From contig JAGQQG010000004.1 of the NCBI GenBank assembly GCA_020426325.1, positions 58,236-122,235 of the forward strand: a stretch of 64,000 nucleotides of DNA. Direction: 5' to 3'. Position numbers and translations under genes: made by a program. Below the pieces are notes generated by a model that was not told where the DNA came from, did not search any database, and worked only from the letters and a program-made list of their open reading frames with translations. The DNA is from Planctomycetaceae bacterium. Lineage in GTDB: Bacteria > Planctomycetota > Planctomycetia > Planctomycetales > Planctomycetaceae. Below, in pieces: positions 1 through 9,781 of the stretch; the first letter of the stretch is position 1; every line of letters starts with the position of its first letter.

Positions 1-80
1 TATCCGGCTGCGATCTCCTCCATCTCATCCTGGATCGCCTTGAGTTCAGCTGGCAACGGTCGATGGGTCGTTATGGGCAT
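1..80 (-). CDS. 5' end of an unidentified protein, cut by the window edge
   Basis: An open frame reads leftward from an ATG at 80 to the window edge without a stop. The visible 26 residues begin MPITTHRPLP and continue with a charged, Glu-rich helical stretch. No Shine-Dalgarno sequence is visible upstream of the ATG, and the fragment is too short for a family call. It could be the start of a real gene or a chance frame. Confidence 0.35.
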   Translation of the reverse strand, partial: MPITTHRPLPAELKAIQDEMEEIAAG

Positions 81-421
81 GGGGAGTCGAGGGTCAAAGG
101 TTGAAAATCGGGGACACTCGGAGATGCGATTCCCCCTTGGGTTCTCGGCACAAGATGGAGGGGAACAACTCTCGACTGTCTGCGGTGTGGAATTGTAAGG
201 ATTCTATGGTGAAGCCTGATAGGCCAGTTTTCCGAACAATCGTCCAGGCAACGGGTTCCGTCGCCGTGGATGGTTTGACAGGGGCGATGGATCGTGCATT
301 CTATCGGAGACCATTCGAGGATTGATATCGTGTCTCAATCTCGTCTCTTGGCGCTCACGATCACCGAATGAGATGCGTATAGTGGCTGTGTGGAACGACC
401 GTCACCCTCAGAGGACCCACG
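81..421. other. Intergenic region with nothing recognised
   Basis: This stretch lies between the divergent edge gene and the thioredoxin-fold gene. It must hold the promoter of at least the rightward gene, but I see no convincing -35/-10 pair, repeat or RNA gene. The short open frame at 101-325 has no ribosome site and no recognisable protein character. Confidence 0.5.
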
Positions 422-1897
422 ATGACATCCTTCAAACAGTATTCGTCGCCAGTCGTTGCAGTTGTCGCTTGCCTGCTGGTCACAATTGCATTACGCCCCG
501 CTTCAGACACGCAACGAGACGTGACGGCGCATCGGCCTCTGCTGAAAAGAACAGTCTCTGCGATCACGTCGGATGTCCCTCGCTATCGGTTCCAGGTCGG
601 GGACACCTATTCGTACGAATCGTCTTCGACGTTCGACTACGAAGGTGGGAAGATGGTCAACTCCGACCGCGATGATGTCTGGGTGATTCAACAATACGAC
701 GACGGGAGCTTTCGGCTGGTGATTCGGCACACCTCTCAATACCGTCAGGAACGAGATGGAGCAGATCCTTATGAAGGACCAGAACGAGTTGCTCTCGGTT
801 ACTGCGACATGTTTCCCGACGGTCGATTCGACCGCAATCCCTCACTCGGGTATCTCATCAACCCGTCATCGATTTTTCCCCGATTGCCGGATCACACCCA
901 TGAATTGGCGTCTGGATGGGAGTCGACAAGCAACTCGTTTTTAGGTGACACCACCTTCAGGCTGGTTGGACAACCAGACGATGTGGAGAACTCGTGGACC
1001 TTTGACTTCGTGCGGACGAGTCCGATGGACCCCATCTATGAAAGTTCTGCATCCGGAAGCCTGACCTTTGATGACCGGCAAGGTCTCGTTCGTTCGATCA
1101 CGACGCACTCGACACAAGGGTACATCTTCAATGGGGAGTCACACGGGACCGTGACACTCGTGTCAGCAGAGACCATGTCGACGGAACAACTCTCCAGCTT
1201 ACTCGCGGAGTCCGATACGTACTTCGCGGCCTCTGCTGAATACACGCGATTAGAGCAACAGGCCAACCATGACTATGGTCAGGCTGAACAGCTGATGGCG
1301 GAGGCCAAGGCTGTCTTGGAACGAGCCCTTCATGACACGAGGCTGCCGATAATGACTGATCAGCTGCAAAGACAGCTTGAGCAACACGAACAGTCCGCCA
1401 GCGACACACTGGAGGACGCCGGCAAGTTCGCCAAGCTCATCGGCCAGCCGTCGGAAGACTGGACGCTTGACGATCTCAATGGAGCAGAACACTCATTAGA
1501 CGACTACCGTGGTCGCGTCGTGTTGTTGGATTTCTGGTATCGAGGTTGCGGTTGGTGCATCCGAGGTATGCCGCAGATCAATCAGGTTGCAGATGCTTTC
1601 TCGGATCAACCCGTCACCGTGTTGGGAATGAACACCGATCAGGAGTTGGAGGATGCCCGTTTCGTCGTGGAGAAGATGGGCCTCAACTACAACAACCTGC
1701 AAGCCACCGGGATTCCGGAAAAGTATGGCGTGACCGGATTTCCCACCCTCGTAATCCTCGATCAACAAGGCACCATCCGCGACATTCATGTTGGCTATGC
1801 CGACGATCTGTTCGACCAAATCTCCGCGACCGTCGAACGACTGCTCTCTGAGACGAGCATTGAAAGTACTGGAACCGAGGAGAAGAAGTCATTCTGA
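422..1897 (+). CDS. Membrane-anchored TlpA/ResA-like thioredoxin-fold protein
   Basis: The product is 491 residues. An N-terminal hydrophobic segment (residues 10-24) would export or anchor it. The middle 300 residues have no family I recognise and contain a helical, Gln/Glu-rich stretch around 275-335. The C-terminal third (about 340-480) is a redoxin domain. It holds the active-site pair Cys376-Gly-Trp-Cys379 and the later cis-Pro region (GFPTLVILD). TlpA-like proteins reduce or rearrange periplasmic disulfides, and the long N-terminal domain probably supplies the specific target. The neighbour downstream is convergent, so the gene appears to be transcribed alone. The family call for the C-terminus is secure; the substrate is unknown. 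Confidence 0.88.
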   Translation: MTSFKQYSSPVVAVVACLLVTIALRPASDTQRDVTAHRPLLKRTVSAITSDVPRYRFQVGDTYSYESSSTFDYEGGKMVNSDRDDVWVIQQYDDGSFRLVIRHTSQYRQERDGADPYEGPERVALGYCDMFPDGRFDRNPSLGYLINPSSIFPRLPDHTHELASGWESTSNSFLGDTTFRLVGQPDDVENSWTFDFVRTSPMDPIYESSASGSLTFDDRQGLVRSITTHSTQGYIFNGESHGTVTLVSAETMSTEQLSSLLAESDTYFAASAEYTRLEQQANHDYGQAEQLMAEAKAVLERALHDTRLPIMTDQLQRQLEQHEQSASDTLEDAGKFAKLIGQPSEDWTLDDLNGAEHSLDDYRGRVVLLDFWYRGCGWCIRGMPQINQVADAFSDQPVTVLGMNTDQELEDARFVVEKMGLNYNNLQATGIPEKYGVTGFPTLVILDQQGTIRDIHVGYADDLFDQISATVERLLSETSIESTGTEEKKSF

Positions 1898-1906
1898 TCC
1901 ACTGGC

Positions 1907-3010
1907 TTACTGGAATCGTGGCCCAGTGGTTTCATGGGAAGCCGGTTGAATGGCTGTCGACATCGAGCGTGATGACTGTGACGGGAATGTCTCGACCGTT
2001 GTCACCGTATTCTTCTGTTGCTCGAACTCGAGACCGCCGGCCATCTGGACCGTCATGTCGACCGTGCGTTCGACGCGAGACTCTTTGGGGAGTCCGGAGT
2101 CGAGAAAGATCGTGCATTGGCCATGACTGTGTCCCCCCTTCACTGTGATTCGTACGTTCTCACTGGTGTTGGCCGACTGTCCAAGTGACGTGGAAGGGGT
2201 GATCTCACCTGCGATACTCACAACGGCGAACCCGTCACTTAACTCTTTGAGTGTGTATATCGTCTGAATCTGCATGGGGACCGGTTTCCCAATGTGACGG
2301 TCCATCTTCCAGGTATCACCCAGGACTTTCTCAACATCCGCTGGTAACAGGCCGATGGAGTTGTCGACGAAATCTGCGATGCCCTTTTCGCCAGTTCCTG
2401 CCTCGATATCGAGCATGACCCGTTGTCGCTGCTCTGAAGGAACATGTTGCAGGCAACGTTCGAGGAATTCACGGAATCCAATCACGCTGGCAATCTGATT
2501 GTCTCTTCCCAATACAAACGAGAACCCGTCGCCGACCATTCCATGATAGGCCATGACAGCAGTGGGAATGTTATTGGGTGGAGAGGTTGAATCGTATTCG
2601 ACAAGTTCCCCGGCAACTTCATGTGAGTAGCGGACGCGATCATAGATCACCTTCATCTGCGTGTGATCTGGCTGAACATCCTCGACAGCGATCGCCAGCA
2701 GAAGCTCCAACCGTGAACGGCTGATTTGTGGGACACCGTTCAGCGATGCCTGTTTGAGTTCCTGTTCGACCAACTTTCGCATCGGAAATCGATCACCCGG
2801 CTGCAGAGAGAGCTGCAGTGCGGCTCGATCAAGTGCCGGGGCAACCGGTGTCGATTCAACCGAGGTGTCGAACTCGGACGGCGTTTCATCTTCGCTAAGC
2901 CAGTCCGGCAGGTCGGGGGAAGCATCGTTCACTCCGGCGTCGCCGCAGCCAATCACGGTGACTGCACACAGACATAACACCAACGAGAATGTAACTTTAC
3001 ATCGTCTCAT
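1907..3010 (-). CDS. Secreted lipoprotein of unknown function (DUF6263-like)
   Basis: The start at 3010 is preferred over a longer frame because it begins a clean lipoprotein signal: MRRCK, then a hydrophobic run ending in a lipobox (V-I-G-Cys). The mature protein is about 345 residues with beta-rich composition. It shows the alternating pattern of the DUF6263 type of planctomycete lipoproteins (a start like LQLSLQPGDRF and repeated references to short beta strands). That family match is by resemblance only. The gene converges on the thioredoxin-fold gene with a 9-bp gap. No catalytic motif is visible. Confidence 0.75.
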   Translation of the reverse strand: MRRCKVTFSLVLCLCAVTVIGCGDAGVNDASPDLPDWLSEDETPSEFDTSVESTPVAPALDRAALQLSLQPGDRFPMRKLVEQELKQASLNGVPQISRSRLELLLAIAVEDVQPDHTQMKVIYDRVRYSHEVAGELVEYDSTSPPNNIPTAVMAYHGMVGDGFSFVLGRDNQIASVIGFREFLERCLQHVPSEQRQRVMLDIEAGTGEKGIADFVDNSIGLLPADVEKVLGDTWKMDRHIGKPVPMQIQTIYTLKELSDGFAVVSIAGEITPSTSLGQSANTSENVRITVKGGHSHGQCTIFLDSGLPKESRVERTVDMTVQMAGGLEFEQQKNTVTTVETFPSQSSRSMSTAIQPASHETTGPRFQ

Positions 3011-3352
3011 GAGTGACCACACGAAGCATGAACACCGGATTCCGATCGCGATCAGTACGGGCTCGCGACGCAAGGGCGGGGAGCTTAACACGTGTTCCCA
3101 AAACATCCTAGAGCGAATTGAGGTCCACAGAAATCGCCCAGCCGCCTCCCTCTCGTATTCGAACCTTGTATTGCTCGGGTTTCACTCAGACCGGGAATTC
3201 GTAACGCAAGATTGGGGATCTGCTTGTCGGTCGTGAAGCATTTCTTCTCCTCGACGCACCATGGCATCCAAAGAATGTGTGATTGAATGCGAAGAGGTCA
3301 CTTGCAATTGTCAGACTGCAAGTGACCTCCACTCGTTCAAGATCATCGAGCA
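3011..3352. other. Intergenic region containing one strong hairpin
   Basis: Both flanking genes read leftward. The region should contain the terminator of the HEAT-repeat gene and the promoter of the lipoprotein gene. The only structure I can point to is the 13-bp inverted repeat at 3294-3329, listed separately. Short frames here lack ribosome sites. Confidence 0.5.
3294..3329 (-). terminator. Perfect 13-bp hairpin after the HEAT-repeat gene
   Basis: GAGGTCACTTGCA is followed after 10 bases by its exact reverse complement. It lies 24 bases beyond the stop of the leftward HEAT-repeat gene, the usual place for a terminator or mRNA 3' stabiliser. No T-run follows on the minus strand, so a classic intrinsic terminator is not certain; it could also be an operator. 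Confidence 0.5.
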
Positions 3353-4873
3353 TTACTTGCTGATGCAAGCGATTGCGGTCTGTGCTGCCTCACGTACACT
3401 CGGCTGATCGGTTTCAGCGACGAACTTCAACTGAGTGATCGCCGACTTGGCTGCTGGTCCAAAGCTGCCAAGAGTCAGAGCAGCGGTTGAACGCACTTCT
3501 GCGTCAGAGTCGTGGAGTGCTGACGTAATTGCAGTCGCTACTTCTGGTGTCGGCACCTTGGAGGAATCGCCAAGGGCCATCAGAGAGAGAGTCCGGACCT
3601 CAGATGTGCCTTCGGTTGTCAGAGAGATCAACGCCTTGGTCGCGGCAACTTTGTCTGACTCGGTTCCAATCCTTGCAAGTGCTTCTGCAACATGCAGGCG
3701 TACGAAACTCTTTTCGTTCTGCAACTGCTGACGCAGCATCGGGAGTGCCGGTCGAGCTTGCTCACCGATCCCGTTAAGAGTGAATGCTGCGAACTGTACG
3801 ACATCGGAATCGTCACTCTGGACAAGCTTGGCTAATGATTGCACGGAAGGATTCGCGTTGCCCGTCAACTCCCAGGCAGCCCATGCAGCGTACGCCTGGA
3901 CGATCTCATGGTCATCCTGCAACAGAATCCGGACAGCACCTTCAGCGGACGCGGCGTCTCTCCCCATCTCGGCCAGTGCTCGCAGACCTGCCTTACGGAC
4001 TTCGGGGTCGTGGCTGTCCAGTTTCTCGACCTCACGAAGCACCGCCGCGTTTGCATCGGTACAAAGAGTTGTAACGGTCCGGGGCTGCCACTTCGATCCG
4101 TCAGCCCAATCTGCAGGATTCTCCTGATTCGCTGCTTCAACGACCTCCAGGCTGACTTCCGCCTCAGCAATCACCGGCGAAGACGTCTCCGCAGCAGCTG
4201 ATGCCAACTCGACGCTCGGAGAAGCCGGTTTGGCTGGCTCAGCTGCTTCTGGTTGGGCTGGTCGCGTTGTTCCCCAGTCATAGACAGCCAGTTGAGTTGG
4301 AGCAGCCTCTGTAGTCGATGCTGTTGCAGAGACAGCGACGATCGGTGAGGCCTTCTCGCTGGACTCTGCCAATTCCTTTTTGGCGAACGCTTCAGCAATC
4401 AGCTGAGACATTTCAGCATCAACTTGTTCGCGTTCATCCGTTGGGTTTAGAGATGGCCGAGGTTGTTCTGATCCGGCAGGCCGACTGGCTGCGATCAGCT
4501 CGTCGATGTTGGTTTCCTGACGTCGCTCACCAGATTGCACAATTTGCAGTCCTTGACGAGCCTCCGCGTTTTGAGGATCCAAAGCGAGAACCTGTCGGTA
4601 GTAAACGACCGCCTGGTCCGTGCGGCCTTCCTTCTCGTACTGACGAGCCGCAGCCAGGAGCTGGTTCTTGTTGTACTTCGGTAAGACTTCATCTGTGGGC
4701 CTTGCCCCTCGGTTCGCCCGTGCGGATTGCTGCGAACCGTTGGACTTGTTGAACACTCTCGCCAGCGGGAAACGCCCACCACGAGAAGCACATCCAACGG
4801 AGACCATCAGGGCAGCCATCAGTGCGAACTGTACCGTGCGTCGCCCAATCGTGGTTTGTCCCATCGCCATCAT
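3353..4873 (-). CDS. TPR/HEAT-repeat lipoprotein
   Basis: The start chosen at 4873 follows an AGGGGGA ribosome site; a second ATG one codon in is equally possible. The N-terminus has a twin-arginine-like RRT, then a hydrophobic segment ending ALMVSVGC, a likely lipoprotein cleavage site. A TPR-like segment follows at about residues 70-110 (pattern AARQYEKEGRTDQAVVYYRQ). An Ala/Pro/Glu-rich linker comes next. About seven HEAT/PBS-lyase-type repeats fill residues 280-506, with repeated DxxVRxxAxxALxxIG signatures. Such proteins are scaffolds, not enzymes. The partner is not evident from the neighbours. Confidence 0.85.
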   Translation of the reverse strand: MMAMGQTTIGRRTVQFALMAALMVSVGCASRGGRFPLARVFNKSNGSQQSARANRGARPTDEVLPKYNKNQLLAAARQYEKEGRTDQAVVYYRQVLALDPQNAEARQGLQIVQSGERRQETNIDELIAASRPAGSEQPRPSLNPTDEREQVDAEMSQLIAEAFAKKELAESSEKASPIVAVSATASTTEAAPTQLAVYDWGTTRPAQPEAAEPAKPASPSVELASAAAETSSPVIAEAEVSLEVVEAANQENPADWADGSKWQPRTVTTLCTDANAAVLREVEKLDSHDPEVRKAGLRALAEMGRDAASAEGAVRILLQDDHEIVQAYAAWAAWELTGNANPSVQSLAKLVQSDDSDVVQFAAFTLNGIGEQARPALPMLRQQLQNEKSFVRLHVAEALARIGTESDKVAATKALISLTTEGTSEVRTLSLMALGDSSKVPTPEVATAITSALHDSDAEVRSTAALTLGSFGPAAKSAITQLKFVAETDQPSVREAAQTAIACISK

Positions 4874-5296
4874 CGTTCCCCCTGTTGTCGATGCGAGTTC
4901 ATTCGCATCTGCGATGTTATGCACAAGTGCTGTCAAATGTTGTTTCAGCGGACTGCTAAAACACCATTCGATGGATAAGGTCTGTCGTCAGATGGTGACC
5001 AGTGACCATATGAGTGGTGAGGATGAGTCAATTCATTCCGCACTTGTCTGTTGTATCGGTTATCCGTGATGTGCAGTTCGAGTGAACTGTGTGTTGCCGG
5101 AGAATTCCCCCCGTAACCCTCATCCCTCTATTTCTGCTCACATTGACACGAAAGAAGAGCTCCGGCGAAATCTGCCGCCGCACCGAGAATTGTCCCGTGC
5201 TTATGCTGTCATCGTCGTAGGAGACAACAGAGGTACCTGAACGCATCCGCTGAGCTAGTCAGCAGATATCGCAGGCCGTACACTCGGGAGCATCTG
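4874..5296. other. Divergent intergenic region
   Basis: These 423 bases separate the leftward HEAT-repeat gene from the rightward MoxR operon and so must carry two promoters. A TTGACA hexamer occurs at 5143-5148, but the matching -10 at 17 bases is poor, so I do not call a promoter. No RNA gene or repeat is visible. Confidence 0.5.
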
Positions 5297-6382
5297 ATGT
5301 GGGATCAAACAAGTTCCTCAGAATGTGCGAATGTGTCGACATTGCCCGCTGAACAACACCCGGCCTCCATCAACGAGTCGTTGAATTCCGCCCCGAGAGG
5401 CGACAAGGACTCTTCTCAGGCTTTTAAGAGAATCTCCTCTCTCTCTCTTGCAGACACCGTCCCCAAACTCGATCAGCTGAAGCAAAACCTTGCAGGAGTC
5501 ATTCAGGGGAAAAGCGACCCGATCGACATTCTCATCATTGCATTGCTGGCAGGCGGTTCTGTGTTGATGGAGGATGTGCCCGGCGTCGGGAAAACGACAC
5601 TGGCCAAAGCGCTTGCCCGATCACTCGATGTCGAGTTTCGTCGGATCCAGTTCACTCCAGATCTGTTGCCTACGGACATTCTGGGGTCATCGATCTATAG
5701 TCCAGCTGATGGTTCGTTCACTTTTCGTTCCGGTCCAATCTTTTGCAGCGTGCTGCTGGCAGACGAGATTAACCGCGCATCACCCCGAACCCAGTCGGCC
5801 CTTCTGGAGGCGATGAGTGAACGTCAGGTGACCATTGAAGGGAATCGACTCAAACTGCCCGATCCATTCCTGGTCCTCGCCACTCAGAACCCGATCGACT
5901 TCCACGGCACGTATCCTCTGCCGGAAGCACAACTCGACCGATTTCTTGTCCACCTGAATATCGGGTATCCCGATCCAGCGACCGAAGCGGACATGCTTTA
6001 TGCTCAGGCAAACGATCGGCCCATCGATCAGGTGTCACCCGTCCTTTCTATTGAAGACATCGTCGGTGCTCAATCACTCGTCCGCAACGTGCACGTTGAT
6101 CGTTCGATTGCCGAGTACATCGTTCGGATCGTGCAGGAAACACGAAACCATCATCAACTCCGACTGGGTGTCAGCCCGCGCGGATCGCTGATGTTCTTCA
6201 GGGCAGTGCAAGCAGCCGCGTTATTCTCCGGACGTGACCATGTGCTCCCCGACGACGTATTGCAACTGGTTCAGTACGTGTTGCCTCATCGGTGCATCTT
6301 GACATCACAGGCAAAATACAGCAGTTCTAGCAAAGCAGACATCATTGCAGAGATCGTTCGGAAGGTACGCATTCCGGTGTGA
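5297..6382 (+). CDS. MoxR-type AAA+ ATPase
   Basis: The 361-residue product is a MoxR-family AAA+ ATPase. The Walker A motif is at residues 95-101 (PGVGKTT, Lys99). Walker B is LLADE (Asp156-Glu157). A sensor-1 type ATQNP follows. The family acts as a chaperone-like ATPase that activates or assembles partner proteins, often those with VWA or DUF58 domains. The first 50 residues are a variable, Ser-rich extension. A GGAG site 7 bases upstream supports the start. The DUF58 gene begins 3 bases after the stop, and the transglutaminase gene follows 9 bases after that, so the three form one operon of a widespread type. Confidence 0.95.
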   Translation: MWDQTSSSECANVSTLPAEQHPASINESLNSAPRGDKDSSQAFKRISSLSLADTVPKLDQLKQNLAGVIQGKSDPIDILIIALLAGGSVLMEDVPGVGKTTLAKALARSLDVEFRRIQFTPDLLPTDILGSSIYSPADGSFTFRSGPIFCSVLLADEINRASPRTQSALLEAMSERQVTIEGNRLKLPDPFLVLATQNPIDFHGTYPLPEAQLDRFLVHLNIGYPDPATEADMLYAQANDRPIDQVSPVLSIEDIVGAQSLVRNVHVDRSIAEYIVRIVQETRNHHQLRLGVSPRGSLMFFRAVQAAALFSGRDHVLPDDVLQLVQYVLPHRCILTSQAKYSSSSKADIIAEIVRKVRIPV

Positions 6383-6385
6383 CTC

Positions 6386-7618
6386 ATGGGATATCGCTCT
6401 CGCGTCATTGGGCCGATGCACCGTTACTTCTGGCGGTTCAAGCTCACTCCCGCGGGACGCTTCGTCGTAATCGGTCTGTTGGTTTCATCGATTGGACTCA
6501 TTTCCGTCGAGATTCCGACTTATCAAGTCTTCTGCGGCCTTCTTGGATTGCTGATGATCTGTGAGCCGATCGGACTGATGTTTCGGCCTCACCTCAACCT
6601 GACGGGACGCCTTCCAGAGAAGGCCCGTGTCGATGAGCAAGTGACCACGAATATCACCGTAACGAATTCCTCCCTGAAACCGGCATTCGACCTGATGCCA
6701 GGTTTTTTCGGCCTCCCGAAGCCGGTCACTCTGTTGAACGCCGACCATTATGTCCCCTCACTGTTTCGCGGCGAAACAACGTCGTTGCCGGTGACCCTGA
6801 TCGCACACCGACGAGGCGTCTATCGACTGCCACCACTTCAAGTTCACTCGACCTTCCCGTTTAACCTGATGAGATTCGGAGGAAGCAGGCTCCCCGCTCA
6901 ATCGATCACGGTTCTGCCCAGGTATCACACACTTGAACACATCGACATTCCATTGAGCCATCGCTACCAACCGGGAGGAATCCTGGTGTCTGCCAACACG
7001 GGCGAGTCTCTGGAGTACATTGGGAATCGTGAATACGTTCCGGGCGATCCTGCGCGGCATCTCAACTTCCGCGCCTGGGCTCGTCTCGGTCGCCCGGTCG
7101 TCCGTGAGTTTCAGGAGGAGTACTCGTGTCGGGTTGCTGTGATTCTCGACACTTATGTCCCTCAGCGGCGAGGTCACAGAACCAAGGGATTCGCAAATCT
7201 CGAGGCAGCCGTGAGTCTGACTGCTGCGACCGCAGAAGTACTCTCCACAGGTGACTTTCTGATCGACTTTTTCGCTGCCGGTCCGAATCTCCACGTATTT
7301 CGCTCCACAGGAAGTCGATCGAGTTTCGACAGCGTGCTGGAGATCCTGGCAGCTGTCGATGTCAGCCGTGAGGATCCGTTCGCTCAAGTCTCGCCCGCAG
7401 TCGCTGAGGAGATGCAACAGATTTCCACAGCTGTCTGCATCTTTCTTGATTGGGACGATGCTCGACGAGAACTGACGGATCGGATCCTTGAAGCTGGGTG
7501 TGCTCTGAAGGTGATTGTGGTCCGTGACGGAGAGACGACACTTCCGCTGGAAGAATCAGCGCAGATCCAGCAGGTTCACATAGATGCCATCACCTCAGGA
7601 TCGCTGCGACAAATCTGA
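6386..7618 (+). CDS. DUF58 domain membrane protein
   Basis: Two hydrophobic segments near the N-terminus (about residues 20-65) anchor the protein. The DUF58 signature follows at about 205-240: a YxxGDxxRxxxWxxxAR-like run read here as REYVPGDPARHLNFRAWAR. The C-terminal half resembles a VWA-like fold typical of these proteins. DUF58 proteins accompany MoxR ATPases, and the pair is thought to work on envelope or peptidase-like partners. Spacing of 3 bases from moxR and 9 bases to the transglutaminase gene indicates cotranscription. The family is clear; the physiological role is inference. Confidence 0.93.
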   Translation: MGYRSRVIGPMHRYFWRFKLTPAGRFVVIGLLVSSIGLISVEIPTYQVFCGLLGLLMICEPIGLMFRPHLNLTGRLPEKARVDEQVTTNITVTNSSLKPAFDLMPGFFGLPKPVTLLNADHYVPSLFRGETTSLPVTLIAHRRGVYRLPPLQVHSTFPFNLMRFGGSRLPAQSITVLPRYHTLEHIDIPLSHRYQPGGILVSANTGESLEYIGNREYVPGDPARHLNFRAWARLGRPVVREFQEEYSCRVAVILDTYVPQRRGHRTKGFANLEAAVSLTAATAEVLSTGDFLIDFFAAGPNLHVFRSTGSRSSFDSVLEILAAVDVSREDPFAQVSPAVAEEMQQISTAVCIFLDWDDARRELTDRILEAGCALKVIVVRDGETTLPLEESAQIQQVHIDAITSGSLRQI

Positions 7619-7627
7619 CCGAATGGT

Positions 7628-9781
7628 ATGTTCGAAACAACGCGACATATCGATGAACCCCTCTTCGCGTTCGAGCGAATCGAAAAGCAGGCCTCGTCTT
7701 CACAGATTCGCTGGCTGGCGATCGTCGAACTCCTAATTTTGACTTATCTGCTGGGATACGTCTCCGGGGCACGTGTCTTTCCGATCACCATTGCCGGTTT
7801 GGCGATCTTCTCCGGGGTGTCTCCCTGGCGATTGAGGCTGCACAAGCCACTCCAGCTTTGGCTCTATGCTGTCATCACGATCGGCTTCGTTCTCTATTAC
7901 TTCCTGTCACCTGTCCAGATTCTGATCGAGGACCCGCTCTTTTTCCCAGCACAGACACATCTCATCGCACGCATCCTGATCAGCATCTGTCTGGTAACGT
8001 TGTTTCTCAAGCACGATCGAGACCGCCCACCAATCTGGCTGGCCGGGATGGGAGCAGTGTGTCTGCCTTTTGCAGTCAATCTCCCGCTCGGATACTCCGA
8101 TCATCACACACTATTGTACGGGATCATCGCCTATGTTGGTGTGATGGCGTTGTATGGCAATGAATGGCGCAGGCGTCGAGTCGCCCTCTCTCGGCGTCAT
8201 CGATGGCCGCGGGCGATCGCGCTCTTTGCGACACTCTCGACATCGCTCCTGATTGGCGCAGGGTCAGCTTATGCCCTGCAGCGATACGAGAAGAACATCG
8301 AATACTATCTTGAAGAATTACTGGGGTATGATTCACGGGCTGTCCGTCCCGGTTTCACGATCGGAAATCGATTGAATGACGTTTCGAACTGGAAAACTGC
8401 CAAGGCAGATGAACTTGCACTTCGAGTGTTTTCGGAGAGTCCGCCGGGCTACCTCCGGGGAGTAGTCTTCGACACGTATCAGTCCCCAAGACGGAACGAA
8501 TCGCTGACCGTCTGGACTGGTCAGGAAGGCAGCTCTGTGCTGCATCGGATGGAACCTCCTCGCGGGTTGCCAATTAGCAAACTTCACGGACAGTTGTACT
8601 CCGTTGTTGACGACTCGCAAGGTCCGTGGTCGACAATGGAAGTCTGGCCGCTGAACCCGCAGGGACTCTTCCTTTTTGCACCGCTTGAGACCGCTTATGT
8701 TGCGGTCAACACCGGACACGTCGTTCGCGAGTATCATGGAACTCTGCGTGCTTCCGAGCTCCAAAGCCATGCGGGTTACACGCTCTTCACGACACAATCC
8801 ACTCCACAGCAGGAATTGAGCGACACCCGTCGCCACCTCTCCACCAGGGTCGAACCTGACACGAGTCCACGAATCAAACAGTTGGCAGATGAACTCTTCG
8901 CAGACTGCGAGACAACCGAAGAGAAGATTCACCGCGTCCAGCAATGGTTTCGAACGAACTTCGAGTATCAGCTGGGGATCGATGTTCCTCGTCGAGCAGA
9001 TCCGCTTACTTATTTCCTCACCGAAGGCAGAAAAGCCCATTGCGAATTTTTTGCGACAGGGACTGCTCTCTTGCTACGGTTAGCGGACGTACCGACCCGA
9101 TACGTCGCAGGGTATGTGGCCGTCGAGCGAAACGATCTCGGAGGTTTTTGGATCGCTCGGAACAAGGACGTCCATGCCTGGGTCGAGGCTTATGACGACG
9201 CTCAGCAAAGGTGGGTAATTGTTGAGTCAACACCGGAGGCGGGGATTCCGCAACCTCGTACTGCCTCACAGCTGTCACAATCGATGGACACGATTTCGCT
9301 TCTCTGGGTTCGACTTCGAAATCTGATTCGCAACGAAGGGTTCCGGAATATCTTCCAATACCTGTGGAAGATTGCCTGGTCAATCCCCGGAATGGTCGCT
9401 TTGACTTTGGCACTTGCGATCCCATTCCTGTTGCGAAATCGACAGCTGAAGCCCTGGACCAGACACCGCGAAGACGCCCATCTCAAGTCCATGCACGCGA
9501 TCCTTTCAAAACTGGACAAACGTACCAAGGAGCACTACCGCGAACGCCAGGCTGATGAAACACTCATGCAGTTCACCAGCGAACTGAGATCGAACGAACA
9601 CGATCTCGCCTGGTCGAACTCACTGGCTGATTGTTACGACCTTTATCGAACTCTGCGTTTCCGGAGTCAGACCGGTCCTGAGGCTGTCGAGCAACTCGAG
9701 AAAGCCCTCTCGCGTGTACCCATGAGCGAGCATTCGGGCGTCAAACCCCACTCACTCAACGCTCCCATGACCAGTCAGTAA
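7628..9781 (+). CDS. TgpA-like membrane transglutaminase (DUF3488 + transglutaminase core)
   Basis: The 717-residue protein has several membrane segments in the first 220 residues. A periplasmic transglutaminase-like core follows, then a last membrane helix at about 587-601 and a cytoplasmic DUF4129-like tail. This is the TgpA arrangement. The predicted catalytic Cys is Cys472 (HCEFFA) and the His is His516 (DVHAWVEAY). The position usually held by Asp (in VDPTP) reads Glu533 (VESTPEAG), a conservative change. Homologues act as cysteine-protease-fold enzymes of the cell envelope. The last 26 bases overlap the convergent dehydrogenase gene. Confidence 0.92.
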   Translation: MFETTRHIDEPLFAFERIEKQASSSQIRWLAIVELLILTYLLGYVSGARVFPITIAGLAIFSGVSPWRLRLHKPLQLWLYAVITIGFVLYYFLSPVQILIEDPLFFPAQTHLIARILISICLVTLFLKHDRDRPPIWLAGMGAVCLPFAVNLPLGYSDHHTLLYGIIAYVGVMALYGNEWRRRRVALSRRHRWPRAIALFATLSTSLLIGAGSAYALQRYEKNIEYYLEELLGYDSRAVRPGFTIGNRLNDVSNWKTAKADELALRVFSESPPGYLRGVVFDTYQSPRRNESLTVWTGQEGSSVLHRMEPPRGLPISKLHGQLYSVVDDSQGPWSTMEVWPLNPQGLFLFAPLETAYVAVNTGHVVREYHGTLRASELQSHAGYTLFTTQSTPQQELSDTRRHLSTRVEPDTSPRIKQLADELFADCETTEEKIHRVQQWFRTNFEYQLGIDVPRRADPLTYFLTEGRKAHCEFFATGTALLLRLADVPTRYVAGYVAVERNDLGGFWIARNKDVHAWVEAYDDAQQRWVIVESTPEAGIPQPRTASQLSQSMDTISLLWVRLRNLIRNEGFRNIFQYLWKIAWSIPGMVALTLALAIPFLLRNRQLKPWTRHREDAHLKSMHAILSKLDKRTKEHYRERQADETLMQFTSELRSNEHDLAWSNSLADCYDLYRTLRFRSQTGPEAVEQLEKALSRVPMSEHSGVKPHSLNAPMTSQ

